From contig JACMLJ010000052.1 in the NCBI GenBank assembly GCA_014379625.1, positions 62,001 through 126,000 of the forward strand: 64,000 nucleotides of DNA. The letters run 5' to 3'. How positions within the stretch are numbered: position 1 is the first letter of the stretch; each line of letters starts with the position of its first letter. This document shows positions 20,761-30,828 of this stretch, piece after piece. Source of the DNA: Ferruginibacter sp. Lineage in GTDB: Bacteria; Bacteroidota; Bacteroidia; Chitinophagales; Chitinophagaceae. The position numbers and the translations under genes were made by a program. The notes under the pieces were generated by a model. It was not told the origin of the DNA. It did no database searches and saw only the letters and a list, made by a program, of their open reading frames with translations.

Positions 20761-23490
20761 TTATTCCGGCTCCTGGCCTAACATAAAGGTAAATTTATAG
20801 GCGCTTTTTATAGGCTCTCCTGATTTTATCCTGTCAAAGCCTAAACCATAGTCAAATCCCAATAACCCAAACATGGGTAAAAAGAAACGCATACCCACAC
20901 CGGCCGAGCGGCGTAGTTTAAATGGATTGTATTCCTTGAACTTGTACCAGCCATTAGCTGCCTCAAAAAACGCGAGTCCATAGATAGTACTGCTTGGATT
21001 GGTACTAAACGGATAGCGCAACTCTAGGGTATATTTATTGAATATGGTGAAATATTCGGCGGGTGTTACATCATCCGGGTTTATTTTGGGATTGCTACTC
21101 GAATAAATTGGGTAGCCCCTGTGTGCAATAATATCATATCCCAGCAGGGCATAGCTGTTATTCAAACCTGCATCACCCACCTGGAAACGTTCAAACGGTG
21201 AAACCTCCTTATTCTTATCGTATTTGCCAATAAATCCAAATTTAGCAGACGCTTTTAATATGAACTGTTTGTTTTTTTCCGCGCCACGCGCCACCCCGAT
21301 TGGCACATAGTAGTCCCCGGTAAAACGCCATTTATGAAATTCAGGAAACTTATAGGGATTATCTCCGGGCTTTGTAATTCCTAATGCGGTATACGGCAGA
21401 GTAAACTGGCCGCTCAATAAAAAGTTAGACCCACCGGTGGGGAATATAGGGTTACCCTGTGTTGAATTTCGTGCGATAGCAACTTTTAAACTCAGGTTGG
21501 TAGATACACCATCACTGATACCCTTGAAAATATTCGGATAATTCTTTAGTTTGTATTGTTGAACGTTGAACGAATAGATCATGGAGAAATAGTCATCCGG
21601 CCATTTCAATTGTTTACCCAATGATATTCCCAAACCAAGTATTTTAATATAGGAGTCATCGCCACATGATCTGCAATACCGGCCAAACTGGTCATAGGCA
21701 TTCGACTGTTTGGTATTATAGTAACTAACCGTGAAGGAATTCCTTTTTTTACCGCCCAGCCACGGTTCTGTAAAAGAAAAATTATAGGTCCTGTAAGCGC
21801 GGCCATTCGATTGGATCCTAGCACTTAGTTTTTGTCCGCTGCCCGAGGGTAAAGGGTCCCAGGTCTTTTTGTTGAAAATATTGTTAATAGAAAAATTATT
21901 GAAGGTAATACCTAATGTACCGGTTAAGCCAATTCCTCCGCCAAAACCCGCAGATAGTTCAAGTTGGTCATTGGATTTTTCTTCTACCTGCCAGGTAATA
22001 TCCACTGTTCCGTCTTCCTGGTTGGGCACTACGTTTGGATTGGTTTTTTCGGGGTTAAAAAAGCCCAGTTGACCCAGTTCCCTTTGTGTACGGATCAGGT
22101 CGGCACGGCTAAACTTTTCACCGGGTACAGTCCTTAATTCACGAATAATAACATAGTCTTTCGTTTTGTCATTGCCGCTAACGGCTATTTTGCCAATGGT
22201 GGCTTGCGGACCTTCCTGCATCCGTATTTCAAAATCTATGGTGTCGTTGTAAACGGCGGTTTCTACAGGGTCTACCCTAAAGAAAAGGTATCCATCGTCC
22301 ATATACAGACTTTGTATATCGCCGCCTTCGGAAGAAGGTATTTTACCAAGACGTTTATTCAATATATCCAGGTTGTAAGTATCACCCTTTCTGATTCCCA
22401 GTATCACATTTAAAATTGAATCGGAATATTTGGTCTGTCCTCTCCAAATGATATTGCCAAAAAAATATTTCCTTCCTTCATTCATTTTTATATGGAGGTC
22501 AATATTTCCTTTTGAATTATTGATGGCTGTATCGGCTACTATAACAGCATCACGGAAACCCTGGGAATTATAATAGTCCAATACATTTACCTTGTCATCA
22601 TCATATTTTTTGGGATTGAATTTGGAAGAACTGAATAATTTAAAGCGAAAATAGGGATCAATAAAATCTTTGGTTTTTGAGATGGATAAATAGTCCATAT
22701 CCCGTAGATACTGATTAAAACTCGACCTTGTACTGGTATCGCCGTAGGGGCTTATGTTTGGAGGTGGAAAAAGGGTAATCCGGGTTAGTTCCTTGGTACC
22801 CTTCATTTGTTTTTTAAGCTTTAAGTCGCGGATATTATCGTTATCCGCAAAATTTATCGAATTAACTTTTACCTTATTGCCTTTTGTGACCGTAAAAACC
22901 AAAGTAACAGCATTCAACATTGAAGGCGCGGGTTGTTCCTTTACATCAACCTTTACGTTGCGGAACCCCTTATCAGAAAAGAATTTGTCAATGGCCTCAA
23001 TAGCGCTCAGTTTCATATTATCAGTTACCACCCTGTCTTTTGACAAGCCTACCTTCGTTTCCAAATCATCTCTTTCCCCTTTTTTTACCCCGATAAATTT
23101 AAAATCCGCCAGCCTCGGGCGCTCGGTAATCGCCAGTTCAACGTAAAGGTCCTTTCCTTCCAGTTTGGTTAAAAACACTTCCACATCCACTACCAGGTTT
23201 TGCTTCCATAATTTATTAATGGCTTTGCTGAAGGCATCTGTTCCGGGAATAGTAATCTTATCACCAATCGCCAGACCTGATATGGATATAATTAAATTTT
23301 GATCAAATGCTTTGGCACCTGTAACTGTTATGCCTGCTAAATTGTATTGTTTAGGGATTTTTGATTCAAAAATTTCCATCAACTGGGGGTTAACGGAAAC
23401 AGGGATGGTATCGATTTGGCCAAAAACTAACTGGGTACTGAAAACTGCGATAATTATCAATAAAAAATTCGGGTAGATCCTCTGCATCAA
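20761..23490 (-). CDS. bamA: Outer-membrane protein assembly factor BamA
   Basis: Core subunit of the machine that folds beta-barrel proteins into the outer membrane. 909 residues: signal peptide to about residue 25, a POTRA region (about 50-490; motifs such as NLAGITVTGAKAFDQNLI and GKIAVSGNDKTKDYVIIRELRTVPGE), then a 16-strand Omp85 barrel with the lid-lock type stretch PVGVARG and GYDIIAHRGYP. It lies between uppS and two skp genes, the conserved Bacteroidota order. The C-terminus reads KFTFMLGQEPE, so it does not end in the usual aromatic residue; the penultimate strand still carries the alternating hydrophobics. Confidence 0.95.
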   Translation of the reverse strand: MMQRIYPNFLLIIIAVFSTQLVFGQIDTIPVSVNPQLMEIFESKIPKQYNLAGITVTGAKAFDQNLIISISGLAIGDKITIPGTDAFSKAINKLWKQNLVVDVEVFLTKLEGKDLYVELAITERPRLADFKFIGVKKGERDDLETKVGLSKDRVVTDNMKLSAIEAIDKFFSDKGFRNVKVDVKEQPAPSMLNAVTLVFTVTKGNKVKVNSINFADNDNIRDLKLKKQMKGTKELTRITLFPPPNISPYGDTSTRSSFNQYLRDMDYLSISKTKDFIDPYFRFKLFSSSKFNPKKYDDDKVNVLDYYNSQGFRDAVIVADTAINNSKGNIDLHIKMNEGRKYFFGNIIWRGQTKYSDSILNVILGIRKGDTYNLDILNKRLGKIPSSEGGDIQSLYMDDGYLFFRVDPVETAVYNDTIDFEIRMQEGPQATIGKIAVSGNDKTKDYVIIRELRTVPGEKFSRADLIRTQRELGQLGFFNPEKTNPNVVPNQEDGTVDITWQVEEKSNDQLELSAGFGGGIGLTGTLGITFNNFSINNIFNKKTWDPLPSGSGQKLSARIQSNGRAYRTYNFSFTEPWLGGKKRNSFTVSYYNTKQSNAYDQFGRYCRSCGDDSYIKILGLGISLGKQLKWPDDYFSMIYSFNVQQYKLKNYPNIFKGISDGVSTNLSLKVAIARNSTQGNPIFPTGGSNFLLSGQFTLPYTALGITKPGDNPYKFPEFHKWRFTGDYYVPIGVARGAEKNKQFILKASAKFGFIGKYDKNKEVSPFERFQVGDAGLNNSYALLGYDIIAHRGYPIYSSSNPKINPDDVTPAEYFTIFNKYTLELRYPFSTNPSSTIYGLAFFEAANGWYKFKEYNPFKLRRSAGVGMRFFLPMFGLLGFDYGLGFDRIKSGEPIKSAYKFTFMLGQEPE

Positions 23491-23642
23491 TTGGTTTTTT
23501 TTACGAGTGGCAATATACTTGCTATATTTAAAACTATTTGTTAAACATCCCCTTCAGGTAACCTGTTCAAACAGGCAAAAAGAGAAACCTGAAACTATTC
23601 GTTTCTGATCTTATTGTATTTACTTTATTTACCTTTCACCTG

Positions 23643-24392
23643 CTATACCCCTTCCTTTAACTGTTCTCCTGTTTTTCCAAACCTTCGTTCCCTGTTTTGA
23701 AAATCTACAATGGATTCATATAAATTATCTTTTCTAAAATCCGGCCATCGCGTATTGGTGAAATATAACTCTGCATAAGCGAGCTGGTATAATAAAAAAT
23801 TGCTTACCCTGAATTCTCCGCTGGTACGTATCATTAACTCCGGATCAGGAAACTTACTTGTAGATAAATATCTTTGTAAGGTATCCTGTGTAATACTTTC
23901 AGGGGGCAGCAACCCTGCTTTAACATCAACAGCGATTTGTTTTATTGCTTTGGCAATTTCCCACCGGCTACTATAGCTCAATGCCATTATGAGGTTCAGT
24001 CCCGTATTTACCGAGGTTTCATCCAGGGCTTCTTTTAACTCCTGGCGTGCAGCGGAGGGAAGCATATCCATATCCCCAATTACATGAAGCCTTATATTAT
24101 TTTTATTAAGTGTAGGCACTTCATTTCGAATAGTATCTACCAGTAATTCCATCAGACCGCTTACTTCGTAGGCAGGCCTGTCCCAATTTTCTGTGCTAAA
24201 TGCGTATAAAGTCAGGTATTCGATACCCAATTCCGCACATCCTTCCACAATGTTGCGTACACTTTCTACTCCATGCAGGTGTCCAAAAAGGCGGTCTTCA
24301 CCCTTTTCCTGGGCCCACCTGCCATTGCCATCCATAATAATGGCAATGTGGCGCGGAAGCCTTTGCATGTTGATACGCTCCTTTAAACTCAT
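23643..24392 (-). CDS. uppS: Isoprenyl (undecaprenyl) diphosphate synthase
   Basis: Builds the C55 lipid carrier used for peptidoglycan and O-antigen. 249 residues; catalytic Asp21 lies in IIMDGNGRWA, followed by GHLHGVESVR, LYAFSTENW and the diphosphate-binding RTSGEFRVSNFLLYQLAYAELYF region. An internal ATG at residue 9 could also be used, but the first gives the commoner length. It lies upstream of bamA, 152 bases away, within the envelope block. Confidence 0.95.
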   Translation of the reverse strand: MSLKERINMQRLPRHIAIIMDGNGRWAQEKGEDRLFGHLHGVESVRNIVEGCAELGIEYLTLYAFSTENWDRPAYEVSGLMELLVDTIRNEVPTLNKNNIRLHVIGDMDMLPSAARQELKEALDETSVNTGLNLIMALSYSSRWEIAKAIKQIAVDVKAGLLPPESITQDTLQRYLSTSKFPDPELMIRTSGEFRVSNFLLYQLAYAELYFTNTRWPDFRKDNLYESIVDFQNRERRFGKTGEQLKEGV

Positions 24393-24551
24393 ACTAAGTG
24401 AAAATTATCAGCCAGGGTGGTCCTAACTTCGGGGGGCAAAAGTAATTAAAATTAGTTGGAATAAGCGTTTTGGGGAAATGTTCACCGGTTTTCTCCGCTT
24501 CTAAATTAAAATACCCGTTATAGCGGGAACAATTTTTTTAAAATATAAATA

Positions 24552-25418
24552 TTAATTTACCGATGGGCATTTATAGGTGCTTATGCTAAAGGAAATCCCG
24601 AATTCTGCAATAATATACTGGTCTTTTTGTTTGCTATATCCACGTTGCCTGCCTTCTGACCCAATCACGGAGCCAGTTTCAAAACTTCTGTCCTGCAAAA
24701 TACTGGCAATAGAAGGCTTCCCGCTCGCATCCGGCGGAAAGGTATTGATAGTATTCCCAATATAGGTGGTACTTACATCATCCAGGTAATCTGTAAGGGT
24801 TAACCGGTGGGCAATCTGAAAAGACAGGTTAATATTATTTGAAACATTATATTTTATACCGGCGCCAATAGGAAAGCATACCGCCATACTTCCATAGGGT
24901 TTTCGCTTTTTATCGTTAACCGGATCGGTATAACCAATATTTTGACCTTCGGTACCCAGCGGCCTTAAGTACACTTTTTGCCCCTGGTAATATGCATACG
25001 GATTATAGCTGAATGCACCAATGCCAATGGTAACATAGGGTGTAAAGGAATAATAAGGATCGCCCGGCACAAATTTAAAAAAATTAAAATCGCCATGCAG
25101 GGCCAGTTCAAAAATATCAGTATTGAAGCTGAGGTTCCTTCGTTTTTGAAAATCAGATTTGCTGTATATATCACTATAGCCAAGTTGTGCATAATGTGCG
25201 CTCACCCGCACTCCGAGGTAATTGTTAAACTGCTTTTTAAAATAAATGCCTACAGCGGGTTTTGGCCGGTTAACCCGGGCACGGGTATTTATATCGCCAA
25301 AATAATGGGCTACCCCTCCAGTAACTCCAAACTCCCCCAACTGTTCATATACATCCTGGGCAGTTATACCATTGACAATTGTAGTTATAACTAAAAGGCT
25401 GAGGATACACTTTTTCAT
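24552..25418 (-). CDS. DUF6089-like outer-membrane beta-barrel protein
   Basis: 288 residues with signal peptide MKKCILSLLVITTIVNGITAQ and alternating hydrophobic strands suggesting a small barrel. The opening YEQLGEFGVTGGVAHYFGDIN and the ending IAEFGISFSISTYKCPS match what I know as DUF6089, found in Bacteroidota between nadK and uppS-bamA. The exact position is therefore conserved and suggests a role in envelope assembly, but the function is unknown. The C-terminal cysteine-containing tail CPSVN is typical of this group. Confidence 0.8.
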   Translation of the reverse strand: MKKCILSLLVITTIVNGITAQDVYEQLGEFGVTGGVAHYFGDINTRARVNRPKPAVGIYFKKQFNNYLGVRVSAHYAQLGYSDIYSKSDFQKRRNLSFNTDIFELALHGDFNFFKFVPGDPYYSFTPYVTIGIGAFSYNPYAYYQGQKVYLRPLGTEGQNIGYTDPVNDKKRKPYGSMAVCFPIGAGIKYNVSNNINLSFQIAHRLTLTDYLDDVSTTYIGNTINTFPPDASGKPSIASILQDRSFETGSVIGSEGRQRGYSKQKDQYIIAEFGISFSISTYKCPSVN

Positions 25419-25597
25419 GCTTGCAAATTAACAATTGTTTTTTAAAATTCAGTGAAAGGGTAATTTCTTATGGAAGAAATATCTTTTTATATTTTATTAA
25501 TTTTTATCCATGTCCCTTCTGAATGCCGACTCTTCATAATAATTTTAGCGGGTGTTCAGCCGAGATTGACTCTTACCCTTACCACCCCGATTAGTTT

Positions 25598-26479
25598 TTA
25601 TGCATTTCGTTTATCCAATCCCCACGAAAGTTTGTTGCGCAGGGTTTGCAGAAAATTATTTTCATTTAACCGGATGAGGTTTATTCCAAATTTTTCTTTT
25701 TTTACTGCCAGTTGTGCTTCTTTGGGTACTACCACCCTCCTGCTGTCAAGTGTGCAAATAAATGCATCCGTTCTGCCCTCCACTTCAAAAGAAATGATAT
25801 TATCATCCGGCACTACAATGGGACGGATATTTAAATTATGCGGTGCTACCGGCGTGATCACAAAACTGCCGCTATCCGGAAAAACGATAGGGCCGTTACA
25901 ACTTAATGAATATCCCGTAGAACCCGTTGGTGTTGCTACTATCAACCCATCGGCCCAATAGGTATTCAAAAACTCTCCATTCAGATAAGTGTGAATTTTT
26001 ATCATCGAGGACGAATCTTTTTTTTGTAGTGTAAACTCATTTAGCCCATATGGCACCTTGTCAAAGAGGGGGATATCCGCATCTAAATGTATTAAAGTAC
26101 GGTTATCCGTTACATAGGTTCTTTCAGCCAGCGCTTTGATGGCAATATGAAGATCTTCTTTTCCGATATTTGCTAAAAAACCCAGCCGGCCATAGTTGAT
26201 ACCCAATACAGGGATGCCTTTATCCTGTACAAGAGTTACGGTATCCAGCAATGTACCATCCCCACCCAAACTGATTACAGAATCTATTGAATCATCCAGG
26301 TCTTCGGCCGCATTAAAAGTAGAGTATTTGCCTACCATATTTACAGTAGAATAAAACTGGTTAAAAAAATCCTGGAAAAAAACCGGTTCCACCTTGTAGG
26401 TCTTCAGTTCCTCCAGGAATGTTACCATGTCTTTATGCTGGTCATTTTCTATACCGCGGCTGTATATGGCTATTTTCAT
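25598..26479 (-). CDS. nadK: NAD kinase
   Basis: Phosphorylates NAD to NADP. 293 residues with the diacylglycerol-kinase-type motif SLGGDGTLLD (70-79, catalytic Asp74) and the NAD-binding TPTGSTGYSLSCNGPIV with NEFTLQKKD before it. Cytosolic, usual length. It is followed by the DUF6089 gene and uppS on the same strand, the common Bacteroidota order. Confidence 0.95.
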   Translation of the reverse strand: MKIAIYSRGIENDQHKDMVTFLEELKTYKVEPVFFQDFFNQFYSTVNMVGKYSTFNAAEDLDDSIDSVISLGGDGTLLDTVTLVQDKGIPVLGINYGRLGFLANIGKEDLHIAIKALAERTYVTDNRTLIHLDADIPLFDKVPYGLNEFTLQKKDSSSMIKIHTYLNGEFLNTYWADGLIVATPTGSTGYSLSCNGPIVFPDSGSFVITPVAPHNLNIRPIVVPDDNIISFEVEGRTDAFICTLDSRRVVVPKEAQLAVKKEKFGINLIRLNENNFLQTLRNKLSWGLDKRNA

Positions 26480-26624
26480 AATAAGTCTAAATCTAACATT
26501 ATTGCCGGTAACCGGGTGTTAATTCATGTAAAGTTTACCCTCACGCCTACTGCAATCTACTATTTCTTTTTTTGATCATAAATATATCTCCTACAACCCA
26601 TGCGGCCAGGAACCTCCCTCTTCC

Positions 26625-28067
26625 TTATTTGCTTTCAAAAAATAACATACGCTGGCCTAACTGGTTAAAACTGTATTCAATCCTTAAGTTTATGTCATAC
26701 AGCATAAGGATATCAATTCCAAAACCACCCGTATACAAAAGCCGGTTATTTAACTGAGTGTCAAACTTCTTTTTGTTAAAAGAAAAACCTGCGTCCGCAT
26801 AAGTTTTGGCAAATATGGCAAATGGAAGGGTAGGCAGTATCCTTGATTTAAAGGGCATGGGAATTGAAAATGAAAACAGTTTCTTTTTTAATGTAGACTT
26901 AATAATGCCAAATGCAACCCCGTCAATAACATAATATTCCAGGCCCCGTAAATTAGTGTTGCCGTAGCCTATTGCCCGCTGGTTAATGTAAGGCTGATCA
27001 AAGGGGAGCTTAATATTCCCTATAAACTGCAAACTGGTAAACCAATTCTTTTCATGGGCCCAATATTTATTAAAAGCGCCTTCCACCGCAAAAAGATTGG
27101 TGCCCCCCGTAAAACCAAATCCTCTTTTTGCTAAAGTCAGGTAACTGGTTACCCCTTTTAGCGGGTATGCAGCATTATTTACACTTGTGTACTGATAAGT
27201 GTATGACAGGTCGATTAATCCTTTAGAGCTGGAATTTGAATTAAAATAATGGGGATTGTAAACAGCGGAGATAATTGAATCGCTTACCGTGAGCCGCGAG
27301 TAGGCGATGTTAAAAAGATGCCGGAATAATATCCCCTTTTGTAATCGTAAACTTAGGTTGAGATAGATATTTTTTTTGACAAAATCTTTATTATTGTAAA
27401 ACAGGATTTTATTATCGGCGGAAGTTTTATAGGCTATCTCCCTGTTTTGAGAAAAGCCGCCGCCGATGCCAAATCCTTGTGTTAATGACCTGTTGCTATA
27501 CGGCTGTGAATAGGAAAAAGCAATGTTTTTTGTATAACCATTAATAAGAAAAAGGCGAAGCGGGTCTCTTCTGCCATTAAAATTATAATGCACAAATTTT
27601 ACCCCGTAATTTACCCTGGACAGATCGCCTTTATATTTAACCAACCATTCATTGAAGCTCCGGTCTACTACCTGGAATTGTGGGGTGGGGAAAAGATACC
27701 ATCTTTCTCTTACGGTTACCGTTACATCAATTTCAAATGCGGATATCATTACAAGATCTACTTTAACCTCATGGAATAAAGTAGAATTGTATACCTGCTG
27801 ACGGGCGAGTTGAAATGCTTCATTTAGTGTTGCAATAATAATGGAGTCACCGGGTTTAAATTGTATTTCCCGGAGAATCATATAGTCCCTGGTCTTTTTA
27901 TTGCCCTTAATAATGATGTTTCTAATTACTATTTTGGCTAAAGAATCCTTAAAACCCAATGGTAATTTATTAACGGGCTGCATTGATATTTCTACATTTT
28001 GAGAAGTAGCATTTGTAGCAATCACAAGGAGGATACAGCTATAATATATCTTTTTTAAAATACTCAT
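26625..28067 (-). CDS. Omp85-superfamily barrel protein with one POTRA domain (TamA/BamA-like)
   Basis: 480 residues: signal peptide MSILKKIYYSCILLVIATNATSQ, one POTRA domain (about 45-120; IRNIIIKGNKKTRDYMILREIQ), then a barrel with LTLAKRGFGFTGG, GYGNTNLRGLEYYV (the conserved RG of Omp85 loop 6) and the end LRIEYSFNQLGQRMLFFESK. With a single POTRA it is shorter than BamA and resembles the small TamA/FhaC-like barrels found in Bacteroidota. Its substrate is unknown. It lies in the same block as nadK and bamA, just after the CBS-domain gene. Confidence 0.8.
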   Translation of the reverse strand: MSILKKIYYSCILLVIATNATSQNVEISMQPVNKLPLGFKDSLAKIVIRNIIIKGNKKTRDYMILREIQFKPGDSIIIATLNEAFQLARQQVYNSTLFHEVKVDLVMISAFEIDVTVTVRERWYLFPTPQFQVVDRSFNEWLVKYKGDLSRVNYGVKFVHYNFNGRRDPLRLFLINGYTKNIAFSYSQPYSNRSLTQGFGIGGGFSQNREIAYKTSADNKILFYNNKDFVKKNIYLNLSLRLQKGILFRHLFNIAYSRLTVSDSIISAVYNPHYFNSNSSSKGLIDLSYTYQYTSVNNAAYPLKGVTSYLTLAKRGFGFTGGTNLFAVEGAFNKYWAHEKNWFTSLQFIGNIKLPFDQPYINQRAIGYGNTNLRGLEYYVIDGVAFGIIKSTLKKKLFSFSIPMPFKSRILPTLPFAIFAKTYADAGFSFNKKKFDTQLNNRLLYTGGFGIDILMLYDINLRIEYSFNQLGQRMLFFESK

Positions 28068-28148
28068 TAATGCAACACTTCACCTACCCACCGGGCTTTT
28101 TAAAGTAGTTTATAAACGTATAAAAGTTGCCGGAAAGATTTAATCTAA

Positions 28149-28811
28149 TTAAATATCCAGGTAACTCATTAAATGGCGATAGTTACTGTGGATTTCATTC
28201 TCAAATTTTTCGTCGCCAAAATAGTAAATGATATCATATTCATATCTTTCAAAAGCGGAAACAATAGCAGCAATTTCTTTTTTGCTCAGATGGAGCGAAA
28301 CAGTGAGGAAGCCGGTATCAGGCTGTATAGTGGTATTAAGATGAAGAACAGTTGCATCATTACTTTCCACGATCCGGCTGATTTCAGAAATGGAAAATTG
28401 GGATCGTTCCATTTCCATAACAATTATGCCGCCAATTTCATTAGCCCCCGAAAAATCGCCCAAAGCTTTCAAAAGGTCTGTAACCGTAATAACGCCTACC
28501 AGCTCTTTTTCTTCATTGGTGACCGGCACAATGGTAGTTTCAAACTGGTTGCTGCATTTAACCGCATTCAGAAAATGTTCATTTTCTTTTACCGAAGCGG
28601 TAATAAAGTTTTCCTGTAAAAATTCAATAGTACCTTTTTCGGCTTCCACATCCATCAGGTCATCTTCACTAATCATTCCCAGGTACTTGTCTTCCGTTAC
28701 AACGGGTAAATGGGTAACCCGGTAATCATTTATCAGTTGCAATGCCTTACTTACGCTATCCTGCAACTGGAGCCGTGGTATATTATTATTGATAAGTTCC
28801 GCTGTAAGCAT
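28149..28811 (-). CDS. CBS-domain pair protein
   Basis: 220 residues. Two CBS modules occupy about 1-120 (VSKALQLINDYRVTHLPVV..DKYLGMISEDDLMD and NAVKCSNQFETTIVPVTNEEKELVGVITVTDLL). The remaining 100 residues look like an ACT-type regulatory fold (GGIIVMEMERSQFSISEISRIVESNDA). CBS pairs bind adenosyl nucleotides; the regulated partner is unknown. The position near nadK and bamA is common in this phylum. Confidence 0.85.
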   Translation of the reverse strand: MLTAELINNNIPRLQLQDSVSKALQLINDYRVTHLPVVTEDKYLGMISEDDLMDVEAEKGTIEFLQENFITASVKENEHFLNAVKCSNQFETTIVPVTNEEKELVGVITVTDLLKALGDFSGANEIGGIIVMEMERSQFSISEISRIVESNDATVLHLNTTIQPDTGFLTVSLHLSKKEIAAIVSAFERYEYDIIYYFGDEKFENEIHSNYRHLMSYLDI

Positions 28812-28888
28812 GTAAAATGTTTGAAATGAATGTAGTGCCCGAAAATTAAACCAGCCTGGGTTTTAACGTATAAAGACAACCAATATTA

Positions 28889-29665
28889 TCAAACTGTTGC
28901 AGCAGGGGTTTTCTGTTTTGCTAAAAAAACAGATAATATCCTGTTAAATTCTTCCGGAACTTCCATCATGGGTGCGTGACCACATTTATCTACGAAGTGC
29001 AATTCACTGTTGGGAATTAAACGGTTAAATTCTTTGCCAACAAAAGGCGGCGTAATGGTATCATTATTTCCCCAAATCAGGCAGGTGGGTTGTTTTATTT
29101 CATTTAGTTCCTCACCCAGGTTATTGCGGATGGCGCTTTTCGCCAGGGCAATTATTTTGATCACTTTCAGGCGGTTGTTGGTGATTTCAAATACTTCGTT
29201 TACCAGTTCCTCGGTAGCCATGGAGGGATCGTAAAAAGTAAGTTCGGTTTTTTTGCGGATATAATCCCTGTCGCCCCTTTTAGGATAAGTGTCGCCCATG
29301 CCATTTTCAAATAAGCCTGAACTACCGGTTAAAATGAGCGTTTTTATACGATCAGGACTTTTTAATATATGTATTAATGCCACATGACCACCCAGCGAAT
29401 TACCCAACAAATGAATATTGTTATAATTCCGAAACTCAATAAACTTTTGTACAAATTTTTGAAGACCACCCACCGAAGTGTGTAACAAGTCGAGCTCCAG
29501 CAATGGAAGGATGGGCACAATTACCAGGTAAGTTTGTTTGAAATGCTCAATCAGTGGCATAAAATTACTCAGGGCTCCAAATAAACCATGGAGCAACATA
29601 AGCGGTTCACCCTGGCCTTCCTCTATGTATTTGAACTTTCCGTCTTGTTTGATTTCGTATCTCAT
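28889..29665 (-). CDS. Alpha/beta hydrolase
   Basis: 258 residues with oxyanion LLHGLFGALSNF, nucleophile Ser90 in LLGNSLGGHVAL, acid in IWGNNDTITPP and catalytic His in DKCGHAPMMEVPEEFN. The overall pattern resembles the MhpC/epoxide-hydrolase-like branch, but the substrate cannot be told from sequence. No signal peptide. It is between the CvpA gene and the CBS gene. Confidence 0.87.
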   Translation of the reverse strand: MRYEIKQDGKFKYIEEGQGEPLMLLHGLFGALSNFMPLIEHFKQTYLVIVPILPLLELDLLHTSVGGLQKFVQKFIEFRNYNNIHLLGNSLGGHVALIHILKSPDRIKTLILTGSSGLFENGMGDTYPKRGDRDYIRKKTELTFYDPSMATEELVNEVFEITNNRLKVIKIIALAKSAIRNNLGEELNEIKQPTCLIWGNNDTITPPFVGKEFNRLIPNSELHFVDKCGHAPMMEVPEEFNRILSVFLAKQKTPAATV

Positions 29666-29759
29666 TCTACTGGAACTAATAAATAAATTCAGGTCAATAA
29701 CTATTTGCTAAAGTAAGTAAACGGGCTAAAATTACATTAAATAAAATAATGCCTCAAAT

Positions 29760-30296
29760 TTACTGCTGGATTTTGTTTGACACACCTGCAAAAAAATCCT
29801 CTAACTGCGAAAACATATCTTTAAAAAGCGGAATCAATGCGCCTAATCCATTGATCACTTTTGGCCCCAGTGGCTGTACAACCGGGTAGCTTTGTGATGC
29901 CTCGATAGCAGCTTTTTCAAATACCTTTATTTTATCGGCGTAAAATAAAAATACACTGAAAATAATTGTGTACAATGCAATATAGAGCAATACCCCTCCT
30001 AACCGGTTTGCCCATCCAAGCAATGCCATTTCAAAAGTTTTTTCAATAAGTTTACCTCCCATATGCACTAAAAAAACAACCAGCAAAAATACCAGTACAA
30101 AGGAAATAACCGGTAGCCATTTTAAAGACAGGGTAACATTTTGTTGCAAATGCACTGCAACTGCTGCTGATAATTTTAAAGCGGCTGCAAGCCCAACAAC
30201 AAGGGCAATGATCGAAAAGAGTGCAATAATCAATCCTTTCCGGTAGCCTTTTACAATCGCAAGGACAATGAATATGGCAAAAATGATATCTATCAT
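29760..30296 (-). CDS. CvpA-family membrane protein
   Basis: 178 residues with four hydrophobic helices (about 1-18, 22-45, 60-82, 98-120) and the opening MIDIIFAIFIVLAIVKGYRKGLI typical of CvpA. CvpA was named for colicin V production; in other bacteria it affects envelope stress resistance. The amphipathic C-terminus is a likely cytoplasmic or interfacial helix. Confidence 0.85.
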   Translation of the reverse strand: MIDIIFAIFIVLAIVKGYRKGLIIALFSIIALVVGLAAALKLSAAVAVHLQQNVTLSLKWLPVISFVLVFLLVVFLVHMGGKLIEKTFEMALLGWANRLGGVLLYIALYTIIFSVFLFYADKIKVFEKAAIEASQSYPVVQPLGPKVINGLGALIPLFKDMFSQLEDFFAGVSNKIQQ

Positions 30297-30375
30297 AGAC
30301 CTTTTGTAAACTATGCTCCAAAATGAACCGCAGCAATTAATGAAGGGAGTGTTATTCCTTTAAGCAACAAAAATT

Positions 30376-30828
30376 TTATTTGCTTAAAAATTCCTTTACA
30401 ATGTTGCTAATCGTCTTTCCATCAGCCAACCCCGCCAGCTGCTTACTGGCAACACCCATTACCTTACCCATATCCGCTGGGGAACTTGCGCCGGTTTCGG
30501 CAATTATTTTTGCAACAACCCCTTTTATTTCGGATTCGCTTAATTGTTTGGGAAGAAATTTTTTAATCACTTCCATTTCCTCTTTTTCTTTGTCTGCCAA
30601 ATCAGCCCGGCCCTGTTGTTCAAATATTTCAAGTGAGTCCCTTCTTTGTTTCATCATCTTTTGTAAAAACTTTTGCTCGGTAGCCCCGTCTATTTCACCA
30701 CCGGCGCCCGGTTCTGTTTTTGCTTTTATGATTTCTGCCTTAATGGCCCGCAGGCTCCGCAACACCCCTTCATTCTTTGCTTTCATGGCATCTTTCATTT
30801 CAGCCATTATTTGTTGTTCAAGACTCAT
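30376..30828 (-). CDS. GatB/YqeY domain protein
   Basis: 150 residues, all helical, matching YqeY: MSLEQQIMAEMKDAMKAKNEGVLRSLR at the start, RRDSLEIFEQQGRADLADKE in the middle and ADMGKVMGVASKQLAGLADGKTIS at the end. YqeY resembles the tail domain of GatB, the tRNA amidotransferase subunit that binds tRNA; its own role is not established. It lies upstream of the cvpA gene by 80 bases. Confidence 0.92.
   Translation of the reverse strand: MSLEQQIMAEMKDAMKAKNEGVLRSLRAIKAEIIKAKTEPGAGGEIDGATEQKFLQKMMKQRRDSLEIFEQQGRADLADKEKEEMEVIKKFLPKQLSESEIKGVVAKIIAETGASSPADMGKVMGVASKQLAGLADGKTISNIVKEFLSK

Noticed and set aside
28173..28619. 148-codon plus-strand open frame opposite the CBS protein
   Set aside because: The minus-strand frame has two CBS modules; the plus frame resembles nothing and has shadow composition.
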